Assembly (NCBI GenBank): GCA_019594235.1
Contig: JAFDTG010000010.1
Span: 1-22,498, forward strand
Direction of reading: 5' to 3'
From: Candidatus Saliniplasma halalkaliphilum
Lineage (GTDB): Archaea; Thermoplasmatota; Thermoplasmata; Halarchaeoplasmatales; Halarchaeoplasmataceae
Length of the DNA: 22,498 bases
The notes under the pieces were generated by a model. The model was not told the origin of the DNA. It made no database searches and saw only the letters and a list, made by a program, of their open reading frames with translations. How positions within the stretch are numbered: position 1 is the stretch's first letter; the number at the start of each line of letters is the position of its first letter. Below, one piece after another: positions 1-5,507 of the stretch. Made by a program: the position numbers and the translations under genes.

Positions 1-190
1 CGCCTGCATTTTTGTTTTTTCAGGGATGAGAACCTTTGTTCGACGAGTGTATTTTGAAAAAAATGCACGAGCTTTTAGAATCTTTGATTCTGAATGGATC
101 CCGTCGCCTGCATTTTTGTTTTTTCAGGGATGAGAACTTTGTCTGACATGTGTTTTTTTGATTAAAATAGACGAGCTTTAAGAATTTTTC
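1..190. repeat. Two-copy direct repeat, about 104-base period
   Basis: Bases 1-33 are repeated without a change at 105-137, and similarity continues at a lower level for about 50 more bases (the second unit fades out near 190). Both units end in a GACGAGCTTT(T)A(G/A)GAAT-like stretch. In unit 1 the start (GCATTTTT...TTTTTTCA) is partly complementary to TGAAAAAAATGC near 55-66, so it could fold; unit 2 has lost this. The array may continue to the left of the window. I see no gene here and do not recognise the family. Confidence 0.75.
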
Positions 191-256
191 ACATCATAAC
201 GCAGCCTGTATCCTGGAATTTACAATTTATTTACTAGATTTTGGTCGGTGTCTTTC

Positions 257-423
257 CTACTCAATCCACTCACCAGCTTTCTTGATCTTAATGGTTTCAT
301 ATCCACCAAGACTTAAAAGATGGTCTCCATATAATCATCGTCGAACTTCTGCTCAACATACCTTCTAACGAGAGAAGTTTTTCCAACTGCTCCGTCCCCC
401 AGAAGTACGACCTTCTTCTTCAT
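257..423 (-). pseudogene. Ras-like small GTPase, broken N-terminal remnant
   Basis: Reading leftward from an ATG at 423 gives 36 residues starting MKKKVVLLGDGAVGKTSL, then a TAA at 313-315. GDGAVGKTSL is a textbook P-loop (Walker A, GxxxxGKS/T) of Ras/Rab-type GTPases, and the next residues (VRRYVEQKFDDDYMETI) match the helix and switch I lead-in of that family. Moving to another frame, about 18 further residues (SLGGYETIKIKKAGEWIE) look like continued coding before a TAG at 257-259. A frameshift plus loss of the remaining about 110 residues (no DxxG, NKxD or SAK motif) makes it a pseudogene. It stands alone, with the recombinase starting 142 bases away on the other strand. An expressed 36-residue peptide is possible but unlikely. 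Confidence 0.75.
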
Positions 424-480
424 AAATATATTTAGAACGGTTTTGATACTAAACCTTTACCAAAAAAATGTAACATCCCT

Positions 481-504
481 AGAATCTCAATCAGAATCTC
501 AATT
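481..504. repeat. 12-base tandem repeat upstream of the recombinase
   Basis: AGAATCTCAAT occurs at 481-491 and again at 493-503, giving two copies with a 12-base period. It lies about 60-85 bases before the recombinase start and just upstream of its TATA-like box. This position fits a regulator or recombinase binding site, but the sequence alone does not show a function. Confidence 0.5.
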
Positions 505-527
505 TCATCCACCTCCCTCGTTCATCG

Positions 528-536
528 TTAAATAAT
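528..536 (+). promoter_or_regulatory. TATA-like box of the tyrosine recombinase
   Basis: TTAAATAAT is centred about 33 bases before the ATG at 565. No clear Shine-Dalgarno lies in front of that ATG, so a short-leader or leaderless transcript is likely. Confidence 0.35.
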
Positions 537-564
537 CAGTACCCGTAGTAAGAGAATCGATAAA

Positions 565-1452
565 ATGGACGATTACGCTAACAATGTATCAGATAAACAC
601 AAAAATAAATACGATAACGGATCGAAAAACTCACAACTCGATCAGATCAAAAAAGTACTCACCGCCCAGGGATACAGTTCACGCACCATAGGTTCTTACC
701 TTCATTATATAGACGATTTCTTAGAACATATCGATAACCCTATTGAGCCACCTGATTTATCCCAGGTCAATGATTATCTTGCTCATCTATCTGAAAACCT
801 AGACTTGTCAAGATCCACGATGAACGTTGCTATCAGCGCAATCAAGTTTTACTACAAGAATCTATTCGATGTCGATATACCTCACCGCATTTCAAGACCC
901 AAGAAAGAGAAGAAATTACCGGACATACTGAACAGGAAGGAGGTGAAGAGATTACTTTCTGCACTCAAGAATATCAAGTCCAGAGCCATACTCGTTTTGA
1001 CTTACTCCTCGGGACTCAGGGTAAGCGAAGTGGTCTTACTGAGAGTTTCAGACCTGGATTTCACAAGAGATTCGATAACGATCAAAGGAGCCAAAGGAAG
1101 GAAAGACCGGGTAACTCTGTTCTTCGACCGGGCGCAGCGCACTCTAAGAACATACCTAAAGGCGGAACAGCCGGACTACTGGCTCTTCCCGGGTCAGAAA
1201 GAAGATAAGCACCTAACCGCACGGTCGGCACAACTTCACTTCAAACACGCTTTGGAGAAGACGAACATCCAAAAGGAAGTCAGCATCCACTCCCTCAGAC
1301 ACAGTTTCGCCACCCATTTACTGGAAAACGGAACCGACATCCGATACATACAGAAACTCCTGGGACACAAGAGCACCAAAACCACCGAGATCTACACCCA
1401 TGTAACGAACACCGCTCTGCAGAGGATCAAGTCACCATTTGATGAGATGTGA
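565..1452 (+). CDS. Xer/IntI-like tyrosine recombinase
   Basis: A 295-residue site-specific recombinase that should cut and rejoin DNA through a 3'-phosphotyrosine link. The N-terminal SAM-like DNA-binding domain covers about residues 25-105 (QLDQIKKVLTAQGYSSRTIGSY). The catalytic domain runs from about 115 to the end. All active-site residues are visible: R152 (SSGLRVSE), K177 (AKGRKDR), H242 and R245 (IHSLRHSFATHLL), H268 (LLGHKS) and the nucleophile Y277 (TTEIYTHV). The C-terminus IKSPFDEM resembles the RSPLD/KSPLD tail of integron integrases and their Xer relatives. Only about 60 residues separate the K177 box from H242, so the extra helix typical of true IntI is absent. The gene is followed by a run of small modules bordered by foldable repeats, which suggests it may act on them. 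A XerA-like chromosome or element resolvase is the alternative. Confidence 0.93.
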   Translation: MDDYANNVSDKHKNKYDNGSKNSQLDQIKKVLTAQGYSSRTIGSYLHYIDDFLEHIDNPIEPPDLSQVNDYLAHLSENLDLSRSTMNVAISAIKFYYKNLFDVDIPHRISRPKKEKKLPDILNRKEVKRLLSALKNIKSRAILVLTYSSGLRVSEVVLLRVSDLDFTRDSITIKGAKGRKDRVTLFFDRAQRTLRTYLKAEQPDYWLFPGQKEDKHLTARSAQLHFKHALEKTNIQKEVSIHSLRHSFATHLLENGTDIRYIQKLLGHKSTKTTEIYTHVTNTALQRIKSPFDEM

Positions 1453-1618
1453 AAAGAGGGGTGTTTTGTAGATTTTGATTAACCTAAATGTTTCTTTTTG
1501 GCAAGGAGATTGAAAAGATCAGATCCTTCTTCATAGGAAAATTTCTGGAAGTTGCTAGATCGGACGGAAGCTATAGAGGAATACCGTGAAAAAAGACGAA
1601 ACATAAAGTTTATTAGTA

Positions 1619-1646
1619 TTGTAATATCTAGTAATACTTAGTGATA
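1619..1646 (+). promoter_or_regulatory. Operator candidate: three hexamers 10 bases apart, toxin-antitoxin 1
   Basis: GTAATA at 1621-1626, GTAATA at 1631-1636 and GTGATA at 1641-1646 sit exactly 10 bases apart, so one DNA face is presented three times. AGTATT at 1615-1620 is the complement of AATACT at 1633-1638. The block lies between a TATA-like AAGTTTATTAG (1608-1617) and the antitoxin ATG at 1650. RHH antitoxins commonly repress their own promoters by binding such repeats. The last copy also supplies GTGAT, a plausible Shine-Dalgarno. Confidence 0.55.
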
Positions 1647-1649
1647 CAA

Positions 1650-1892
1650 ATGAAAGCTCATCCGATAAAAATCCCTGATAACATGGACGAAGATATAAAG
1701 AGATACATGAAAGAATTAGGATACGCTAGTTTCAGCGAATTCGCCAGGGACGCTATCCGTGAGAAACTTTATGGGAGAGAATTGAAACCAAAATTCGAAG
1801 AAAAGATGGAAGAAGGGCTTGAAGACTTGAAAAAAGGCCGAGTTAAATCCCATGATGAAATCCGTTCAAAATTTTCTGGTTCTAAAGAATGA
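1650..1892 (+). CDS. RHH (CopG-type) antitoxin of toxin-antitoxin module 1
   Basis: An 80-residue protein with an N-terminal ribbon-helix-helix domain: beta strand HPIKIPDNM, helix A DEDIKRYMKEL, then GYASFSEFARDAIREKLYG as turn and helix B. The charged C-terminal tail (about 45-80, EEKMEEGLEDLKKGRVKSHDEI) is the type that wraps around a RelE toxin. I chose the ATG at 1650; a GTG at 1641 in the same frame would add three residues but would overlap the third operator hexamer. Its TGA overlaps the toxin ATG (1889-1892), the usual arrangement for coupled translation. Likely self-repressing through the 10-base hexamer array just upstream. Confidence 0.88.
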   Translation: MKAHPIKIPDNMDEDIKRYMKELGYASFSEFARDAIREKLYGRELKPKFEEKMEEGLEDLKKGRVKSHDEIRSKFSGSKE

Positions 1893-2155
1893 AAATAATC
1901 TGGACCCATCGATCTGAAAAAGATCTAGAAGGTTTAGAAAAACACATCGCTGAGAGGATAATAAAGAAAGTGGAGGATGCTGCTGAATTTCCCGAACATT
2001 ATCTATCACCATTAAAAGGGTATTATCTCTATAAAATAAGAGCGGGAGACTATAGGATAGTCGTTTCGACAGATAATGATAAGATGGTAGTGATAACTAC
2101 AGACCATCGATCAAATGTATATAAGTCTCTAGACCGGTTCTACGAATCATCTTAA
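1889..2155 (+). CDS. RelE/ParE-family toxin of toxin-antitoxin module 1
   Basis: An 88-residue protein of the RelE/ParE fold. It starts with the short strand KIIWTHRSEKDL, followed by a helix hairpin (EGLEKHIAERIIKKVEDAAEF), the strand LYKIRAGDYRIVVS (residues 48-60) and a C-terminal strand VVITTDHRSNVYKSL. R51, R56, H73, R74 and Y78 fall where RelE-type mRNA interferases keep basic and tyrosine catalytic residues. Such toxins cut ribosome-bound mRNA, or inhibit gyrase in ParE members; the sequence does not decide between them. Length and reading frame are intact. It overlaps the antitoxin gene by four bases. Confidence 0.9.
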   Translation: MKIIWTHRSEKDLEGLEKHIAERIIKKVEDAAEFPEHYLSPLKGYYLYKIRAGDYRIVVSTDNDKMVVITTDHRSNVYKSLDRFYESS

Positions 2156-2246
2156 AAATCTTCACAAAAATTCCCGATCAAAATCTTCACCACTCCGCGC
2201 ATTATGATGATTAGATATGGATTTACCAATGTACCTACAAACAAAT

Positions 2247-2312
2247 TTCGTATAACTCCCCATACTACTCCATTATACGAACATATTTTCGTATATGAGG
2301 GAGTTAAGTGAA
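2247..2312. repeat. Nested inverted repeat between toxin-antitoxin modules 1 and 2
   Basis: The outer arms AACTCCC (2254-2260) and GGGAGTT (2299-2305) are complementary, and the pairing extends into CATA/TATG with one extra base on the 3' side. An inner perfect inverted repeat TATACGAA (2274-2281) / TTCGTATA (2288-2295) has a 6-base loop. A third TTCGTATA lies at 2247-2254. The whole fold is about 60 bases, with AAC at its left foot and GTTAAGT (2303-2309, fits GTTRRRY) at its right foot. This resembles the fold of a short integron attC site, though it shares no sequence with repeats A-D. An operator is the other possibility. Confidence 0.6.
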
Positions 2313-2380
2313 ATACCTTTCAGGTTTGCTTCGTTTTTGGCATATACTCTACACAATCCAAGCTTCTTCAACACCCAAAA

Positions 2381-2410
2381 GATTATATTATTGTGTTGCG
2401 TTAGTAACAC
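2381..2410 (+). promoter_or_regulatory. TATA-like box and imperfect palindrome, toxin-antitoxin 2
   Basis: GATTATATTA (2381-2390) is placed about 35 bases before the antitoxin ATG at 2421. It abuts an 18-base imperfect palindrome, GTGTTGCG TT AGTAACAC (2393-2410), whose outer five bases on each side pair perfectly. This position suits autoregulation by the RHH antitoxin. Confidence 0.45.
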
Positions 2411-2420
2411 ACCGGTAAAC

Positions 2421-2648
2421 ATGACAACAAAAACAAAAACCCTCAACGTTAGGGTTACAGAAAGTCAATATGACGAATTAGAAGAACTCGTCGAGAGGGG
2501 TGAATATACCTCGAAAGGAGAATTTATTCGGGACTTATTGAGAGAGAAATTCGATGCTTTTTCCGTTTACATCCATGAAAAGGCTGAAAAGGACAGGGAA
2601 AAACATGTTTCACTCGAAGAATACGGAAAAACCAGAGGATTGGAATGA
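2421..2648 (+). CDS. RHH antitoxin of toxin-antitoxin module 2
   Basis: A 75-residue protein. The ribbon-helix-helix domain is clear: strand KTLNVRVTESQ, helix YDELEELVERG, then EYTSKGEFIRDLLREKFD. The tail (about 45-75) is charged and probably contacts the toxin. The reading frame stays open to 2295, but the extra 42 residues (rich in F, C and N, no family match) cover the promoter-like sequence. I therefore start at the ATG at 2421, which leads directly into the domain. The TGA overlaps the toxin ATG at 2645. It is not a close copy of the module 1 antitoxin; it resembles the module 4 antitoxin more (both have EYTS or DYTS before the second helix). Confidence 0.88.
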   Translation: MTTKTKTLNVRVTESQYDELEELVERGEYTSKGEFIRDLLREKFDAFSVYIHEKAEKDREKHVSLEEYGKTRGLE

Positions 2649-2905
2649 GTTATTCGGTATTCCTCCACCCGGATGTTGAAAAATATCTGGATTCACTTTC
2701 AGATAAGGAACGACGTAATTGTTACGACAGCTTAAAAAAACTAGCTAACGATCCCTTTAAACCACGGCCGAATTGTGACATAAAGAAGATGTCTGGTAAG
2801 AACACTTTCTATCGTTTAAGAGTTGGAAGCCATAGATTTCTCTATGTTGTTAAAGATGATGAGATATTGGTGGAAGAGGCTTTCAAAAGAGAGAAGGGAT
2901 ATTAA
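2645..2905 (+). CDS. RelE-family toxin of toxin-antitoxin module 2
   Basis: An 86-residue RelE-like toxin: MSYSVFLHPDVEKYLDSL (strand and helix 1), KERRNCYDSLKKLANDPF (helix 2), KKMSGKNTFYRLRVGSHRFLYVV (strands, residues 47-69) and the C-terminal VEEAFKREKGY. The YRLRVGSHRFLY segment is the family hallmark, with R57, R59 and R64 as probable mRNA contacts. The ending AFKREKGY is typical of the archaeal/cyanobacterial RelE branch. Intact length and a 4-base overlap with the antitoxin suggest a working pair. Repeat A starts 28 bases after its stop codon. Confidence 0.9.
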   Translation: MSYSVFLHPDVEKYLDSLSDKERRNCYDSLKKLANDPFKPRPNCDIKKMSGKNTFYRLRVGSHRFLYVVKDDEILVEEAFKREKGY

Positions 2906-2933
2906 TGTTATATGCCAAAAATTGACCTGATGG

Positions 2934-3075
2934 GAACTCTCGTAATTTAATAAGTTAAATTACTCGGTCTAACGGCTCGGATAACTGGGTGCATATGGGC
3001 TACGGGTCTCCGCTACACTCCACCCAAATTGCTCCCGCTGGTCGCAACTTCACATTATGCCCCAGCCCGTTATCA
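2934..3075. repeat. Foldable repeat A (attC-like or palindromic mobile repeat)
   Basis: Best-preserved copy of the family. A small hairpin comes first: GTAATTTAA (2942-2950), loop TAAG, TTAAATTAC (2955-2963). Then follows a 95-base fold whose feet are GATAAC (2980-2985) and GTTATC (3069-3074). Inside these, TGGGTGCATATG pairs with CATTATGCCCCA with one bulged base on each arm, and a variable middle holds CTACGGGTCTC and CCCAAATTGCTCCC. GTCTAAC at 2967-2973 fits the integron R'' core RYYYAAC. The stretch has no gene. It separates toxin-antitoxin module 2 from the HExxH gene. Confidence 0.8.
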
Positions 3076-3142
3076 TAAAGCACAAATATGAATAAGACTC
3101 TGATGGAATTTGATGATAGTATATGCAAGTGGGTGTAATAAA

Positions 3143-3592
3143 ATGGTTGTAAGTTTAGATGCAGTTCAGGAATTACTGCAAAAATGGCAAGATATTTTGA
3201 GACTTAGAGACTGGGATATTCAAGTTCGGATAGTTGAAACCGAGTGGCGTAAATCAGGCGATATAAAAATTGATATGGATGATAAAAAAGCTGTCATGTT
3301 AATAAATAGCAATCCAAAGTCAACTAATCTAGAGGAACTTGTTGTCCATGAACTGCTACACTTAAAACTCTGGGGTATAGACCAGATGCTTGAGGGATTG
3401 ATAACCACTGCGTTTGGAGAAGATGATATGGATCCAAGAAAAGGATTTGCTATGCGTCAGTTTTTTACGCTTCTTGAGTCAACAGTGGAAGACCTTGCAA
3501 AGGGATATTTATCCGCGAATGGTGTTAAAGATGGTTTGAGTTTTGGTCGTTTGGAGAAGCAAATAAGTGATGAAATCAAAAAGCAAAGATGA
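3143..3592 (+). CDS. HExxH zinc metallopeptidase-like protein, unknown substrate
   Basis: 149 residues from the ATG at 3143; the frame is open to 3110, but the extra 11 residues do not look conserved. The only recognisable feature is HELLH at 69-73 (LEELVVHELLHLKLWGID), the zinc-binding and catalytic signature of gluzincin-type metallopeptidases. E112 in a helix (FFTLLESTVEDLAKG) could be the third zinc ligand. The N-terminal part (LLQKWQDILRLRDWDIQVRIVE, then DDKKAVMLINSN) looks like the small alpha/beta lead-in of SprT/WSS1-like minimal peptidases. No signal peptide or membrane segment is seen, so it should act in the cytoplasm. It lies between repeats A and B with the hydrolase gene downstream, like a gene cassette. 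I cannot name the family with certainty. Confidence 0.75.
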   Translation: MVVSLDAVQELLQKWQDILRLRDWDIQVRIVETEWRKSGDIKIDMDDKKAVMLINSNPKSTNLEELVVHELLHLKLWGIDQMLEGLITTAFGEDDMDPRKGFAMRQFFTLLESTVEDLAKGYLSANGVKDGLSFGRLEKQISDEIKKQR

Positions 3593-3685
3593 CCGTGTTC
3601 GTCCAGAGGGGGTATATACGAAACCAAGTTCGTTTATGCCTGAGTTATGTGCAATTGCCCCCATAGATATCAAGGAAGTAACACA

Positions 3686-4483
3686 ATGAAAATTACATAC
3701 TACGGTTACAATTCATTTTTGATAAAAACAAAAGATAAGAAAATAATTATTGATCCCGGTGGCAGTCTTTATTTCTTTAAAAGATGGTTGAAAAGCCTTA
3801 TCCCTGTAGCGGAATGGACTGACATAACTCACATATTCGTAACACATGGCGATCCAGATCATTACTGGCATGTAGATAGGATAGCTGAAAAATCTGGCGC
3901 TTCTGTTATATGTAATAAAACAATGGTACAAGAAATAGACTCTAAACGTTTGTTATTAGGACCAAGAGACAGAGGGCTTGCCTTTACTACAGAAATAAAA
4001 AATCTCAATACCATTTCTCCTTTAGAAACTATAAATGTAGATGAGCTGAAGATAACAGGAATTCAAACTGCCCATGGACCTTTAACAATTAAGTTTGGAC
4101 CGATTTCTAAAACATTAAAACCCGGACCCAAAGGAAGAATCGGATGGGGTTCAATCGGCTTTGAAATTCGATTTAATAATAAAGTAATAACCAATTTAGG
4201 CGACACACTTATCCATAGAAATGAGTGGAAAGAAATCAAATCACCAGACGTTTTAATGATCCCAATCGGTGGCGGAACCGTACATAACACAATGGATGAA
4301 AATGAGGCATTAGAAACTGTAAAAATGATCAAACCAAAACTTGTTATTCCTTGCCACTATAACTGCTCAGCCTTTCATAAAAAGAATGCGAATCCTGCTA
4401 ATGAGGAACACTTTCAAGATGAAGTAAAAAAGTTGGGGTTCGATTGTGTTCTTTTACGGGTAAACGAATCTATTGAACTATGA
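3686..4483 (+). CDS. Metallo-beta-lactamase-fold hydrolase (UlaG/UPF0173-like)
   Basis: 265 residues from the ATG at 3686, which has GGAAG seven bases upstream and starts the first beta strand MKITYYGYNSFLIKT. Fold marks: IIIDPGG (20-26), the metal motif THGDPDHYWH (53-62), H130 in TAHGP, NLGDTL (D173), IPIGGGTVHN and IPCHYN (H224). The usual HxHxDH is HGDPDH here, with Asp in place of the second His; an Asp there occurs in some UlaG-like members, so an active di-metal centre is still plausible. It ends 37 bases before repeat B. Substrate unknown; lactonase, phosphodiesterase or nuclease activity are all possible in this superfamily. Confidence 0.88.
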   Translation: MKITYYGYNSFLIKTKDKKIIIDPGGSLYFFKRWLKSLIPVAEWTDITHIFVTHGDPDHYWHVDRIAEKSGASVICNKTMVQEIDSKRLLLGPRDRGLAFTTEIKNLNTISPLETINVDELKITGIQTAHGPLTIKFGPISKTLKPGPKGRIGWGSIGFEIRFNNKVITNLGDTLIHRNEWKEIKSPDVLMIPIGGGTVHNTMDENEALETVKMIKPKLVIPCHYNCSAFHKKNANPANEEHFQDEVKKLGFDCVLLRVNESIEL

Positions 4484-4520
4484 GATGATCAAATTTTGTT
4501 AAGACAGGGGGGCAAAAGCA

Positions 4521-4606
4521 TATAACAGCGAGTACCCAGCCGTGCTTCGCCAAAATTGGCTCCCGTTGGTCGGTAACTTCGCATAATACTCTTGCCCGTC
4601 ATCGAT
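4521..4606. repeat. Foldable repeat B
   Basis: The right half shares the motif run CAAAATTGGCTCCCG...GGTCG.TAACTTCGCATAAT with repeat A (its CAAATTGCTCCCGCTGGTCGCAACTTCACATTAT). The left half has changed. Feet ATAAC (4522-4526) and GTCAT (4598-4602) pair imperfectly. AGTA (left arm) pairs with TACT (right arm), and GCCAAAATTGGC (4549-4560) is a perfect 12-base palindrome at the tip. The arms therefore differ from A yet still pair. It ends the downstream side of a truncated PIN gene. Confidence 0.65.
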
Positions 4607-4611
4607 GTCCA

Positions 4612-4722
4612 TATTTTTTCTCGACATTTGACCAAAACCTGCCTTTCGTTACCATCCCAAAAGAAAGTGGATATGAGGATATTGGTGTCTAAGACGATCT
4701 CATCAGTTTCATTCGCCCTCAC
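4612..4722 (-). pseudogene. PIN-domain toxin, truncated at repeat B
   Basis: From a GTG at 4722 the first 37 residues (MRANETDEIVLDTNILISTF...) match the start of a PIN ribonuclease: IVLDTNILIS carries the first catalytic Asp (D12), and WDGNERQVLVKCREK is the first helix. The frame then runs into repeat B, and the rest of the about 130-residue domain, with the other acidic residues, is missing on both sides of the repeat. It overlaps the AbrB antitoxin by 14 bases, as in a VapBC-like pair. The toxin should be inactive. Confidence 0.8.
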
Positions 4723-4972
4723 GATATTCCTTGATGGCTTTTTTTACGTCTTTTTTTGTTATACCCTTATTTTCCGCGAAGTCTTCTCCCCAATCTAATA
4801 ATCTCTGAAATTCTTTTTCTGAGGGGAGTTCCAATCTCTTCAATACGACAGTATCATCTTCACCATAGATTGCGAACACTTCCCCATCTTCTAGTCCCAT
4901 CAAATCTCTGAGACCTTTGGGGACGACTATCTGTCCCTTAGACGAAAGCCGGGTTAACTCAACTTCACTCAT
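4709..4972 (-). CDS. AbrB/MazE-family antitoxin (VapB-like)
   Basis: 87 residues from the ATG at 4972. The SpoVT/AbrB swapped-hairpin DNA-binding domain is clear at 5-47: VELTRLSSKGQIVVPKGLRDLMGLEDGEVFAIYGEDDTVVLKRL. The C-terminal part (SEKEFQRLLDWGEDFAENKGITKKDVKKAIKEYREGE) is the toxin-binding helix region seen in VapB partners of PIN toxins. The frame is open upstream to 5035, but the palindrome directly before the ATG argues for the shorter form. Its toxin gene is broken, so it is now an orphan that may still repress its own promoter. Confidence 0.88.
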   Translation of the reverse strand: MSEVELTRLSSKGQIVVPKGLRDLMGLEDGEVFAIYGEDDTVVLKRLELPSEKEFQRLLDWGEDFAENKGITKKDVKKAIKEYREGE

Positions 4973-4979
4973 ACTATTA

Positions 4980-4996
4980 AGTAAGATAATCTTACT
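4980..4996 (-). promoter_or_regulatory. Perfect 17-base palindrome upstream of the AbrB antitoxin
   Basis: AGTAAGAT A ATCTTACT is an 8+1+8 perfect inverted repeat ending 7 bases before the antitoxin ATG at 4972. Beyond it (4997-5006) lies the A/T-rich AGATTAATT at TATA distance. AbrB-type antitoxins bind palindromes in their own promoters, so this is a strong operator candidate. Confidence 0.6.
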
Positions 4997-5041
4997 AATT
5001 AATCTTTTCCTCCTTTTTGCACAGACCAAAATCAAAACGGT

Positions 5042-5187
5042 AAACTCTGCAGAATTAACAAGTTAATTCTTTGCCTAGCGACTCACATAACTGGGTGCCA
5101 TATGCACTACGGGTCTCAACTACGCTCCGACCAAATTGCTCCCTCTATCCCCAACTTCGTATCATGCTCCAGCCCCTTAAACGAAAT
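5042..5187. repeat. Foldable repeat C
   Basis: Second long copy, colinear with A from the AACTCTGC start. The small hairpin is AGAATTAA (5051-5058), loop CAAG, TTAATTCT (5063-5070). Then come GCCTAGC (one change from RYYYAAC), CATAACTGGGTGCCATATG, CTACGGGTCTC, CCAAATTGCTCCC and the right arm ATCATGCTCCAGCCCCTTAAAC. The left arm TGGGTGC pairs with GC(T)CCA of the right arm; the right foot has drifted. It separates the AbrB/PIN pair from the RelE/RHH pair and contains no gene. Confidence 0.8.
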
Positions 5188-5225
5188 CGTGCCCCGATCC
5201 CTATAGGAAACCACATATATCCAAA

Positions 5226-5507
5226 TTACTTGTAAGCTTTCTTTCTATGTTCTACGGTGAGTATACTGATGGTATTATCAAATATATCAAAAAATACCAT
5301 ATAATCACCAACCCTTAATCTTCACACCCGATCACTTGCAATATATTTTGTATTATTATGTTGTCTTGGATCTATACCATACGTATTTACTTGCCTTCTA
5401 AACTCAGCTAATTTACTTTTAATTCTTTCTTGAATTTCGGGAGGGAAACCTTCGAGTTTATCTATGAATTTTTGCTTTGATTCAAAGTAGTATTCAGAGG
5501 ATGTCAT
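5226..5507 (-). pseudogene. RelE-family toxin with an in-frame TGA, toxin-antitoxin module 4
   Basis: From the ATG at 5507 the frame gives 61 residues, then TGA (5322-5324), then continues in the same frame for 31 residues (RLRVGDYMVFFDIF...VEHRKKAYK) to TAA at 5226-5228. Read through, this is a full-length 93-residue RelE/ParE toxin with the hallmark RLRVGDY strand and C-terminal EHRKKAYK. Many relatives have Trp just before RLRVGDY, so a TGG to TGA change explains the stop. The loss removes the catalytic strand, so the toxin should be dead. The ATG overlaps the antitoxin end by 14 bases. Confidence 0.82.

Noticed and set aside
20..160. C/D-box guide RNA
   Set aside because: GGATGAG only partly fits the C box RTGATGA, and a CTGA D box is found in one unit only.
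1..190. CRISPR array with 33-base repeats
   Set aside because: Only two units are seen, and the sequences between them are about 70 bases long and similar to each other, not unique spacers. No cas gene is present.
565..1452. Classic integron integrase IntI
   Set aside because: The IntI-specific insertion before the HxxR motif is absent, and the gene reads toward, not away from, the array. It is IntI-like at its C-terminus only.
2295..2420. 42-residue N-terminal extension of the module 2 antitoxin
   Set aside because: It spans the TATA-like box and palindrome, and the RHH domain begins right after the ATG at 2421.
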